Source: Peptococcaceae bacterium UBA7185 (GTDB taxonomy: Bacteria; Bacillota; Peptococcia; Peptococcales; Peptococcaceae). Taken from it: a stretch of 32,040 nt of DNA. Below the pieces are notes generated by a model. That model had not been told where the DNA came from. It did no database searches and worked only from the letters and a program-made list of their open reading frames with translations. Positions 6,931 to 13,460 of the stretch are shown here, piece after piece. Position 1 is the first letter of the stretch; every line of letters begins with the position of its first letter. The translations under genes and the position numbers were made by a program. The DNA lies in NCBI GenBank assembly GCA_002491065.1, contig DKVF01000086.1, forward strand, positions 30,539 to 62,578. Reading direction: 5' to 3'.

Positions 6931-7848
6931 TCACACTCCTTGTGCCAATTCTTTTAATACAGCTTGAAAGTGTTGGGGTAATGGGGCTTCAAAATACAAC
7001 GGTTCTTCAGTTCGCGGATGGATGAAGCCCAAGGCATATGCGTGCAGAGCCTGTCCGGGAAAATCCAAGTTACTTTTACGGGTGCCATATAAAGGATCCC
7101 CCACAAGAGGATGTCCCAGATATGCCATGTGTACGCGAATTTGATGGGTACGGCCGGTTTCAAGACGACATTCAATAAAGGTGTTGCGGGCAAATCGTTC
7201 TTTTACATAATAATGCGTGCGGGCTTCCTTTCCGTTTTTTAGATTCACTGCCATTTTTTTGCGCTCTGTTTCATGACGACCGATAGGTGCGTCGATTAGA
7301 CCGGCAGGTTCACTGAGGACACCTTGCACCAGAGCGTAGTAAGCTCGTTTTGTACTGTGCTCTTTTAATTGCGCGGCCAAATGTTGATGGGCCATATCGT
7401 TTTTGGCAATCATTAAAAGACCGGAAGTGTCTTTATCAATACGATGGACAATACCAGGACGCATTTTACCATTGATGCCGGATAAATCTGTGCAGTGTGC
7501 GAGAAGACCATTGACCAATGTACCGTGATAGTGGCCATGGGCAGGATGCACTACCATACCCATTGGTTTATTCACAATAAGCATATCTCCGTCTTCGTAG
7601 ACAATATCCAAATCCATGGGCTCCGGCAAAATATCAATGGGAGCGGCATCAGGAATTTCTACGAATACTTGATCAGCAGTCTTAATTTTATAATTGGCCT
7701 TTACGGGACGACTGTTTATGAGAATGCGTTGTTCGCTGATTAACTTTTGTATATAAGAACGGGATATCCCATCTAATATTGCCGCCAGATAGGTGTCCAG
7801 CCGTGTACCGCTTTCTGCGGTGGTAATTTGTGCTTCAAAGATGTCCAT
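6931..7848 (-). CDS. RluA/RluD-family 23S rRNA pseudouridine synthase
   Basis: A 305-residue enzyme with an N-terminal S4 RNA-binding domain (residues about 15-62, SGTRLDTYLAAIL then SYIQKLI) and a C-terminal catalytic domain. The catalytic motif HRIDKDTSGLL contains the invariant Asp138; the later motifs GRTHQIRVHMAYLGHPLVGD (near 232-251) are typical. It isomerises uridine to pseudouridine in rRNA, as in the B. subtilis YlyB or E. coli RluD relatives that often sit next to lspA. The ATG overlaps the lspA stop by one base (TAATG), which implies translational coupling. The pyrR start follows its stop after 5 nt. The exact target uridine cannot be assigned, so I give no symbol. Confidence 0.93.
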   Translation of the reverse strand: MDIFEAQITTAESGTRLDTYLAAILDGISRSYIQKLISEQRILINSRPVKANYKIKTADQVFVEIPDAAPIDILPEPMDLDIVYEDGDMLIVNKPMGMVVHPAHGHYHGTLVNGLLAHCTDLSGINGKMRPGIVHRIDKDTSGLLMIAKNDMAHQHLAAQLKEHSTKRAYYALVQGVLSEPAGLIDAPIGRHETERKKMAVNLKNGKEARTHYYVKERFARNTFIECRLETGRTHQIRVHMAYLGHPLVGDPLYGTRKSNLDFPGQALHAYALGFIHPRTEEPLYFEAPLPQHFQAVLKELAQGV

Positions 7849-8288
7849 TATAGTTCTTCTCCTTTAAAAAGTAGCAAATAACAAAGTAAAGCTAAACCGA
7901 CACAGATACAGATGTCGGCGATATTAAAGATCGGCCATATACGCAGATCAAATAAATCGGTGACAGTTCCACGGAAAAAACGGTCGATAAAATTTCCAAG
8001 GGCACCGCTGATCACAAGTCCAAGGCTGAAGGCTGTGAGTGATTTTTTCTGGCGCAATTGAAAATAGAGATAGAACATAACGCCTACGATGATAATTGTC
8101 AGCAAGAGAAATAGAAGACGCCGATTGGCCAAAATTCCAAAGGCTGCGCCGGGATTTTCGATGTAAGTGAGATGAAAAATACCAGAAATGATGGGGATAG
8201 ATTGATCTAATTCCATATTTGTGCGTACCAGATATTTTACGAATTGGTCCAGTAAAAGAAAAAATACAATGGGAAAATAAAAATACAT
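7848..8288 (-). CDS. lspA: Lipoprotein signal peptidase (signal peptidase II)
   Basis: A 146-residue inner-membrane aspartyl protease with four predicted transmembrane helices. The catalytic aspartates are in GNFIDR (D102) and FNIADI (D125), and the conserved NPGAAFG loop is at 45-51. It removes signal peptides from prolipoproteins after lipid modification of the +1 Cys. The length is normal for the family. It is one-base coupled to the downstream pseudouridine synthase gene and lies 37 nt after the DUF5665 gene. The SD AAAGGAG is 13 nt from the ATG, a long spacing, but no better in-frame start is seen. Confidence 0.96.
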   Translation of the reverse strand: MYFYFPIVFFLLLDQFVKYLVRTNMELDQSIPIISGIFHLTYIENPGAAFGILANRRLLFLLLTIIIVGVMFYLYFQLRQKKSLTAFSLGLVISGALGNFIDRFFRGTVTDLFDLRIWPIFNIADICICVGLALLCYLLLFKGEEL

Positions 8289-8325
8289 GATAAAGAGAGA
8301 ACTCCTTTTCTATAAGATAAAGTGG

Positions 8326-8682
8326 TTATTTGATCATGTTGTAATTATTCTGAATCATAACAATGAAGCGCGTGATGAAATCACTGATGCCAGGCAAATT
8401 TAACATAACAAGTTTTTGCACAAAATAAGCAAATACCCCTATTACGATAGCTAAACCAATGGTACTGCCCAAACCTCTGGCGATACCAATCAGAAAATTG
8501 GTCAACAGAAGTCTTCCCGGATGCTCCAGGTATTCTACATACTCTGCAATCCGTGTTTTTTCCATGGTGCGTGTGAGTTCCTCCGTTATTTTTGCAAGCT
8601 GCGTCAGCTGCTCAGGCGTTGTACCGCTGAAGGGTTCTGGCGTTTGCACGGAAGGAGGCACATGTTTCTGTAATTTCTTCAT
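8326..8682 (-). CDS. DUF5665 family membrane protein
   Basis: A 118-residue protein. Residues 1-50 are hydrophilic with Pro/Thr-rich sequence and an acidic-basic helical part (TEELTRTMEKTRIAEYVEYLEHP). Residues about 58-95 form a hydrophobic region (RLLLTNFLIGIARGLGSTIGLAIVI, then VFAYFVQKLV) with one or two membrane segments, and a C-terminal amphipathic tail follows. The pattern of AEYVEYL, NFLxGIARGLG and VLNLP matches what I recall for DUF5665, a family of unknown function common in sporulating Firmicutes. I start at the ATG at 8682 (SD AAAGGTGG 7 nt upstream); the longer frame extending to 8787 would run through the promoter. It is first in the operon with lspA, rluD-like and pyrR. Confidence 0.75.
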   Translation of the reverse strand: MKKLQKHVPPSVQTPEPFSGTTPEQLTQLAKITEELTRTMEKTRIAEYVEYLEHPGRLLLTNFLIGIARGLGSTIGLAIVIGVFAYFVQKLVMLNLPGISDFITRFIVMIQNNYNMIK

Positions 8683-8731
8683 GGTGAAGCCACCTTTCTG
8701 AAGTAATAAAAAATGGGATAAGATGTCTTTT

Positions 8732-8740
8732 ATTATAGCA
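8732..8740 (-). promoter_or_regulatory. Extended -10 promoter of the DUF5665-lspA-rluD-pyrR operon
   Basis: The - strand reads TGCTATAAT, a perfect extended -10. No good -35 hexamer is found at 17 bp, as expected for extended -10 promoters. Transcription would start near 8725, about 43 nt before the chosen ATG; this supports the shorter DUF5665 frame. Confidence 0.65.
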
Positions 8741-8874
8741 TGATTTTTTTTATTGAGAAAGAGTAAGTGAGATTTTATTTTTGGCAATTTTTAAGTCTTG
8801 TAAAATGCAATAAAACACATGTTTCTTACAAAAGTTACAAATTGGTTACAATTAGGTTGGAGGAAGTATTTGTA

Positions 8875-8904
8875 TTGGATTTTAAACAAAAAGTGGTGTA
8901 TAGT
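8875..8904 (+). promoter_or_regulatory. Candidate promoter of mraZ operon
   Basis: TTGGAT (8875-8880) and TATAGT (8899-8904) are 18 bp apart. The -10 falls at the junction of the first two operator repeats, which would suit autorepression by MraZ. The match is modest and other starts in the 339-nt divergent gap are possible. Confidence 0.35.
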
Positions 8905-8939
8905 GGTATAAAGTAGTAGTAAATGGTGTGTTGTGGTTT
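8890..8939 (+). promoter_or_regulatory. MraZ operator: five 10-bp direct repeats
   Basis: Five contiguous units in strict 10-bp phase: AAAGTGGTGT, ATAGTGGTAT, AAAGTAGTAG, TAAATGGTGT, GTTGTGGTTT. The consensus AAAGTGGTRT agrees with the MraZ sites known from Mollicutes (AAAGTG[T/G] with a 3-nt gap, repeated) and with the 10-bp period of TGGGN repeats in E. coli. The array lies 83 nt upstream of mraZ, so the obvious role is autoregulation of the dcw cluster. Confidence 0.8.
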
Positions 8940-8967
8940 AAAATTATGCTGTAAGACAGGATTTCAT

Positions 8968-8994
8968 ATTGTTGTAAAAGGGATTGTTGTAAAA
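8968..8994 (+). repeat. Direct repeat ATTGTTGTAAAA x2 in the mraZ leader
   Basis: The 12-mer ATTGTTGTAAAA occurs at 8968-8979 and 8983-8994, a 15-bp period. It lies between the operator array and the mraZ SD (GGAAGGGAGGG). Its role is not known. Confidence 0.6.
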
Positions 8995-9021
8995 ATACAG
9001 AAGGAAGGGAGGGCCATTTAG

Positions 9022-9456
9022 ATGTTTTTTGGCGAGTATGAGCATACGCTTGACGCAAAAGGCCGTGTGATTATTCCGGCTAAGTTACGAGAAGAACTGG
9101 GAGATACGTTCATCATTGCCAAAGGTCTGGATGGCTGTCTCTCTGTATATCCACTAGATCAATGGACTGCTTTTGAAGAAAAGCTTCAGTCGCTGCCTCT
9201 GGGACAAGCCGATGTACGCGCGTTTGTTCGCTTTTTCTTTTCCGGTGCAACGGAGGGAGAAGTAGACAAACAGGGGCGAGTTATGCTACCGCCTAATTTG
9301 CGGGAATTTGCGAAATTGTCGAAGGATGTTGTGATTGCAGGTGCGGGAAATCGGCTGGAAATTTGGGATAAACAGGTACGTGAAACCTATCTGGCCGGCA
9401 CGGCTACGCCGGAGGAAATGGCGACGAAAATGGCTGAATTGGGCTATATCATTTGA
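9022..9456 (+). CDS. mraZ: Transcriptional regulator MraZ
   Basis: A 144-residue protein made of two tandem AbrB/MraZ-type swapped-hairpin domains, each with the DxxGR signature: DAKGRVIIPAKLRE near residue 12 and DKQGRVMLPPNLRE near 84. It starts MFFGEYEHTLD, which is typical of the family. MraZ forms oligomeric rings, binds tandem repeats in its own promoter and represses or tunes the dcw cluster; in E. coli excess MraZ is antagonised by RsmH. Here a five-unit repeat array lies just upstream. The SD is strong and purine-rich. It is the first gene of the dcw cluster, 16 nt before rsmH. Confidence 0.97.
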   Translation: MFFGEYEHTLDAKGRVIIPAKLREELGDTFIIAKGLDGCLSVYPLDQWTAFEEKLQSLPLGQADVRAFVRFFFSGATEGEVDKQGRVMLPPNLREFAKLSKDVVIAGAGNRLEIWDKQVRETYLAGTATPEEMATKMAELGYII

Positions 9457-9472
9457 GTGTGGAGGTTGAGCA

Positions 9473-10411
9473 ATGGAATTCAAGCATATTCCGGTATTGT
9501 TTCAAGAAATTATGGAGATTATGGCGCCAAAACAAGGTGAACTGTTTGTAGATTGTACATTAGGTGGAGGAGGACATAGTCGGGGGTTTTTAGAGCGCAG
9601 CGGTCCTGACGGATACTTAATAGGAATTGACCAAGATACAGAGGCTTTAGAAGCGGCAAGACAGAATTTGTCAGCTTATTCGGAACGTGTAACTTACGTG
9701 CACAGCAATTATAGTCAATTAGATGAAATATTGAATTTGTATGCTCCAGAAGGTGTAGACGGTATATTGTTTGATATTGGCGTATCCTCTCACCAACTGG
9801 ACGAAAAAGGGCGCGGATTCAGTTATATGCAGGATGCTCCTTTGGATATGCGTATGGATCAGGAACAGATATTAGATGCCTGGCATGTGGTAAACACCTA
9901 TAAGGAAGAGGAATTGGTCCGTATTTTGAAAGAATACGGAGAAGAACGCTGGGCCAAACGGATTGCAAAGTTTATTGTAGAATTTCGTAGAAACAAATCT
10001 ATTGATACCACAGGGGAATTAGTTGATATCATCAAACGAGCCATTCCTAAAGGGGCTCGGGAGGAAGGATCCCATCCGGCAAAACGCACTTTTCAGGCTA
10101 TTCGCATTGAGGTCAATGACGAATTAGGGGTATTAGAACGCACAATTGCAGTAGCGGTCAAACATCTGAAAAAAGGTGGACGATTAGGTATTATTTCATT
10201 TCATTCATTGGAAGATCGTATTGTGAAAGAACAGTTCCGTTATTTTGCCAGCGATTGTGTTTGTCCACCGGAATTGCCGTTTTGTCAGTGTGACAAGGTA
10301 TCGGAGGTAGAAATTTTGACGAGAAAACCAGTTACTGCGTCATTGGAGGAACTGGAGTTGAATTCTCGAGCAAAGAGTGCAAAATTTCGGGCTGTGAAAA
10401 AAATTGTTTAA
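9473..10411 (+). CDS. rsmH: 16S rRNA (cytosine-1402-N4)-methyltransferase RsmH (MraW)
   Basis: A 312-residue SAM-dependent methyltransferase. The SAM-binding motif FVDCTLGGGGHSRGFLER is at residues 25-42, GILFDIGVSSHQLD at about 98-111, and the C-terminal FHSLEDRIVKEQF with the Cys-containing SDCVCPPELPFCQC segment are family hallmarks. It methylates N4 of C1402 in the 16S rRNA P-site region, and its position next to mraZ is near universal. The SD GGAGG lies 8 nt before the ATG. The length is standard. Confidence 0.98.
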   Translation: MEFKHIPVLFQEIMEIMAPKQGELFVDCTLGGGGHSRGFLERSGPDGYLIGIDQDTEALEAARQNLSAYSERVTYVHSNYSQLDEILNLYAPEGVDGILFDIGVSSHQLDEKGRGFSYMQDAPLDMRMDQEQILDAWHVVNTYKEEELVRILKEYGEERWAKRIAKFIVEFRRNKSIDTTGELVDIIKRAIPKGAREEGSHPAKRTFQAIRIEVNDELGVLERTIAVAVKHLKKGGRLGIISFHSLEDRIVKEQFRYFASDCVCPPELPFCQCDKVSEVEILTRKPVTASLEELELNSRAKSAKFRAVKKIV

Positions 10412-10448
10412 AACACAGGATTCTATTGTTGGAGAGGAATGAATAGAT

Positions 10449-11024
10449 ATGAAAAGGGAGATTAAGCGGTCGAATGCGTCTGTGAATTATGCGCAGCGCA
10501 ATTGTGCGCAAAGTACACGGCATAAGGAAACGTATAATAGCCAACGAAAACAATATCAGAATGTTTCTCAGAATTACTATATGTATACAGCAAATGCGGT
10601 AGCACGAGATTATCGATATGAAGAAGAAGTGATGCGCCCTGCGCAAAAAAAGAAAAAAAAGGCGAAACATCTGGCATTGGCGCAGCATATTTCTACGCTA
10701 TTTGTAGTTTTTCTCTTAGGTATGGCGCTGGTGGTGCAGTATACTTATATTCAAAATTTGGGCTATCAAATCAGTCAAAGTAAGAATGAGTTAAAAACCG
10801 TACAAGATGAAAATGAAAAAATAAAAAAACAAATTGCCGCCATGGGTGAATTGCAAAACGTAGAGAATATAGCGGTTAACAACATGGGCATGCATAAACC
10901 TAATGAATGGGAAATTATCTATCTGCCGCAGATTGAGCAGCCAGAAAAGCAGAGTGGGGATGAAGGCAGCTTAGATCAGGCCGCCAATCAGGTAAAGGAC
11001 ATTATAGGAACAATCATGCCTTGA
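10449..11024 (+). CDS. ftsL: Cell division protein FtsL-like
   Basis: A 191-residue bitopic protein. Residues 1-75 are a basic cytoplasmic region rich in R, K, Y and Q, ending in a polylysine stretch; a single TM segment follows at about 80-101 (ISTLFVVFLLGMALVVQYTYI). A coiled coil at about 105-140 (NLGYQISQSKNELKTVQDENEKIKKQI) and a short tail complete it. This is the FtsL/DivIC-type arrangement, and the location between rsmH and the division PBP gene is the expected ftsL slot. FtsL pairs with DivIC/FtsB and FtsQ/DivIB to activate FtsW-FtsI. Sequence similarity in this family is low, so the assignment rests on topology and synteny. The cytoplasmic part is longer than in Gram-negative FtsL, as is common in Firmicutes. 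Confidence 0.88.
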   Translation: MKREIKRSNASVNYAQRNCAQSTRHKETYNSQRKQYQNVSQNYYMYTANAVARDYRYEEEVMRPAQKKKKKAKHLALAQHISTLFVVFLLGMALVVQYTYIQNLGYQISQSKNELKTVQDENEKIKKQIAAMGELQNVENIAVNNMGMHKPNEWEIIYLPQIEQPEKQSGDEGSLDQAANQVKDIIGTIMP

Positions 11025-11051
11025 TAAAATTGGAGTTGGGATGATGAGAAA

Positions 11052-13307
11052 ATGAGCGAAGGTATGAAAAAACGAATGATCGTTGTGTTGGTGATCTTTT
11101 TTGTTGTTGCATTAGGAATAACTGGAAAATTGGGCTATGAACAATTATTCAATGCATCCAAATTAGAAAGCGGTGCATTGAATGCACGTTTACGGGAAAT
11201 TGACATCAAGGCAAACCGCGGCACCATCTATGACCGTAATGGAGATCCCTTGGCCATTAGTATTGCTAGTCAATCGGTATACATCAATCCTAAGCTGATC
11301 CGTAAAGAGGACCAGAGAGAAAATACAGAGAAACGTCAAGACAAAGATGAGGTTATTCAAAGTCTTGCATCAATTTTGGAAATTGACGCAAGTGAAATAG
11401 AAGAAAAGGTTAAAAAGGATGTAAGCTTCGCTTATATTAAAAGACGCATTACAGATGAGCAAGCTGAAGCATTGAAAGAATTAAAGTATACTGGTGTGTA
11501 TTTTTTGGAAGAATCTCGACGTTCTTATCCCAAAGGAAGTCTTGCCAGTCATATTATTGGATTTGCCGGGATTGATAATCAGGGATTGAATGGTATTGAA
11601 TTGCAGTATGATAATACACTGTTAGGCACTTCTGGAAAATTTTTAATGGAATATGATGGTGTAGGTAATGAACTCCCAAATGCCACTGAAAAGTATGTGC
11701 CTTCTGAGCCGGGGTGCGATCTGTATCTGACAATAGATGAAACAATTCAATATGTTGTAGAACGGGAATTGAAAAAAGTAGTACAGGAGCAAAATGCTGC
11801 CAGTGCCACTGCTTTGGTGATGGACGTAAAAACAGGTGCTTTGTTGGCTATGGGTAATTATCCTGATTATGACCCCAATGATTATGGTGCCGTTGACAGT
11901 AGTGTATGGAGCAATTTCGCAGTAAATGGGTTGTATGAACCGGGCTCTACATTTAAAATCTTGACGACTGCTATGGTATTGGAAGAACGGGTGACAAGCG
12001 CAGATGAGAGTTTCTATTGTCCGGGATATCAATATATTGGAAAAATGAAAATGAACTGTCATAAAAAAATCGGGCATGGGGCAGAAACTTTTACACAAGG
12101 CGTTGCCAATTCCTGCAATCCTGTGTTTGTAGAAGTGAGCCGTCGTTTAGGAATGAGCAAATTTTATGATTACTTAGAGGGCTTTGGCATGACGAAACCA
12201 ACAGGACTTGATTTACCTGGAGAGGCAGATAGCCTAATAGTACCAGAAAAAACAGCGGTTCCTTATGATTTGGCGGCAATGTCTATTGGGCAGTCCAACG
12301 CCTTTACGCCAATACAGATGATCACGGCAATTTCTTCAGTGGCCAATGGCGGAAAACTGATGAAACCATATATTATTGAAAAAATTATGGACCCAGATGG
12401 AAACCTCGTGAAAGAAACAAAGCCCGAGGTTGTCCGTCAAGTGATATCAGAAGAAACAGCCCGTGAGGTTTGGGCGATTCTGGAAACTGTTGTATCAAGC
12501 GGTACTGGAAAACAGGGTCAAGTAGAGGGCTATAAAATTGCAGGAAAAACGGGTACAGCAGAAAAAGTTGCAAACGGTGGATATTCAGCCAGAGCACGTG
12601 TTGTATCTTTTGCAGGTTTTGCTCCGGCAGATGCACCACAGATAGCTTGCCTGGTAATCGTGGATGAACCAATTGACGCCCACGGCGGCTCTACAGCAGG
12701 TCCTGTTTTCAAAAATATTATGGAGGATACATTGCGTTATCTAGAAGTGCCAAAAGAGGTAACTCTGCAAGAAACTCAGAAGGTGGAGGAAGTAGCCGTT
12801 CCAGATATATCAGGAAGTAATCCAATGGATGCTATTGAAGCAATAAAAGCTGTAGGGCTAACGCCAATTGTGGAAACGCAGGGTGAAGTGTTGTATACTT
12901 TTGTTCCAGCAGAAGGTACAAAGGTACAAAAAACGGGAAATGTATATCTCTATTGTGGCTCTGTTGAAGGTACGCAAGTGGTAATGCCCAGTTTGTATGG
13001 GAGAACGATTAAAGAGGTTGACAGAATTTTGGCCGGCATAGGGCTTAGCGGCACGATGAATGGCAGTGGTTTGTGCACAGGTCAAAGTATAGAAGCGGGA
13101 CAACTGGTAGACAAGGGAACCGCACTGTTTGTGGACTTTGGAACAATTTCCACTGCACCAACGGAAATAGAGGAAAATCCAGATGGGGCAATAGACACAT
13201 CTGAATCCAGTGGCGTAGATTCAGAAGAAACTTTGGGTGAAGAAGTTGTGTTGGACACAGATACAGAACAAACGCCGCCAGTGGGCTCTGAACCTATTTG
13301 GGATTAA
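11052..13307 (+). CDS. Class B penicillin-binding protein with PASTA domains (FtsI/PBP2B or SpoVD type)
   Basis: A 751-residue transpeptidase. The N-terminal membrane anchor is at about residues 8-28, the PBP dimer (pedestal) domain at about 50-225 (RGTIYDRNGDPLAIS near 55), and the transpeptidase domain at about 240-555 with all motifs: S299-TFK, S354-C-N and K499-TGT. Two PASTA repeats follow (about 581-640 and 645-703), then an acidic, Ser/Thr/Glu-rich tail of about 48 residues ending PIWD. It crosslinks septal peptidoglycan made by FtsW. Only one such PBP gene is present before murE, where Bacillus has pbpB and spoVD in tandem, so it may serve division, the spore cortex, or both. Start: ATG 11052; an upstream ATG pair is out of frame. 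It is followed by a terminator. Confidence 0.95.
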   Translation: MSEGMKKRMIVVLVIFFVVALGITGKLGYEQLFNASKLESGALNARLREIDIKANRGTIYDRNGDPLAISIASQSVYINPKLIRKEDQRENTEKRQDKDEVIQSLASILEIDASEIEEKVKKDVSFAYIKRRITDEQAEALKELKYTGVYFLEESRRSYPKGSLASHIIGFAGIDNQGLNGIELQYDNTLLGTSGKFLMEYDGVGNELPNATEKYVPSEPGCDLYLTIDETIQYVVERELKKVVQEQNAASATALVMDVKTGALLAMGNYPDYDPNDYGAVDSSVWSNFAVNGLYEPGSTFKILTTAMVLEERVTSADESFYCPGYQYIGKMKMNCHKKIGHGAETFTQGVANSCNPVFVEVSRRLGMSKFYDYLEGFGMTKPTGLDLPGEADSLIVPEKTAVPYDLAAMSIGQSNAFTPIQMITAISSVANGGKLMKPYIIEKIMDPDGNLVKETKPEVVRQVISEETAREVWAILETVVSSGTGKQGQVEGYKIAGKTGTAEKVANGGYSARARVVSFAGFAPADAPQIACLVIVDEPIDAHGGSTAGPVFKNIMEDTLRYLEVPKEVTLQETQKVEEVAVPDISGSNPMDAIEAIKAVGLTPIVETQGEVLYTFVPAEGTKVQKTGNVYLYCGSVEGTQVVMPSLYGRTIKEVDRILAGIGLSGTMNGSGLCTGQSIEAGQLVDKGTALFVDFGTISTAPTEIEENPDGAIDTSESSGVDSEETLGEEVVLDTDTEQTPPVGSEPIWD

Positions 13308-13321
13308 AAACAAGGTGGAAG

Positions 13322-13354
13322 AATGGACGAAAGTCGGTCCATTTTTCTGTTTTT
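13322..13354 (+). terminator. Intrinsic terminator between the PBP gene and murE
   Basis: AATGGAC and GTCCATT form a 7-bp stem around an 8-nt loop, followed directly by a T-rich tail (TTTTCTGTTTTT). It lies 14 nt after the PBP stop and would end or attenuate the mraZ-rsmH-ftsL-PBP transcript. Confidence 0.72.
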
Positions 13355-13391
13355 AAGCAAAAGTTTGTACAATGTAAAATATGAAATTTAT

Positions 13392-13420
13392 TTGAGGGTA
13401 TACGCGTAGATGCTTATCAC
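13392..13420 (+). promoter_or_regulatory. Candidate promoter of the murE operon
   Basis: TTGAGG (13392-13397) and TATCAC (13415-13420) are exactly 17 bp apart and lie 40 nt before the murE ATG, just after the terminator. The -10 match is weak. A promoter is expected here because the gap holds a terminator, but its exact position is uncertain. Confidence 0.35.
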
Positions 13421-13460
13421 TTTTGATATGCAAAAAAACTGATATAGATGGGAGAGACCT

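Noticed and set aside
6926..7000. PyrR-binding attenuator near pyrR
   Set aside because: The upstream DNA is coding sequence of rluD and no anti-antiterminator hairpin is seen.
8683..8787. Longer frame of the DUF5665 gene
   Set aside because: It crosses the extended -10 at 8732-8740 and the presumed start of transcription; the ATG at 8682 has an SD.
8890..8939. Short tandem repeat as a CRISPR or microsatellite
   Set aside because: Units are 10 bp with no spacers and match MraZ sites, so a protein-binding array explains them better.
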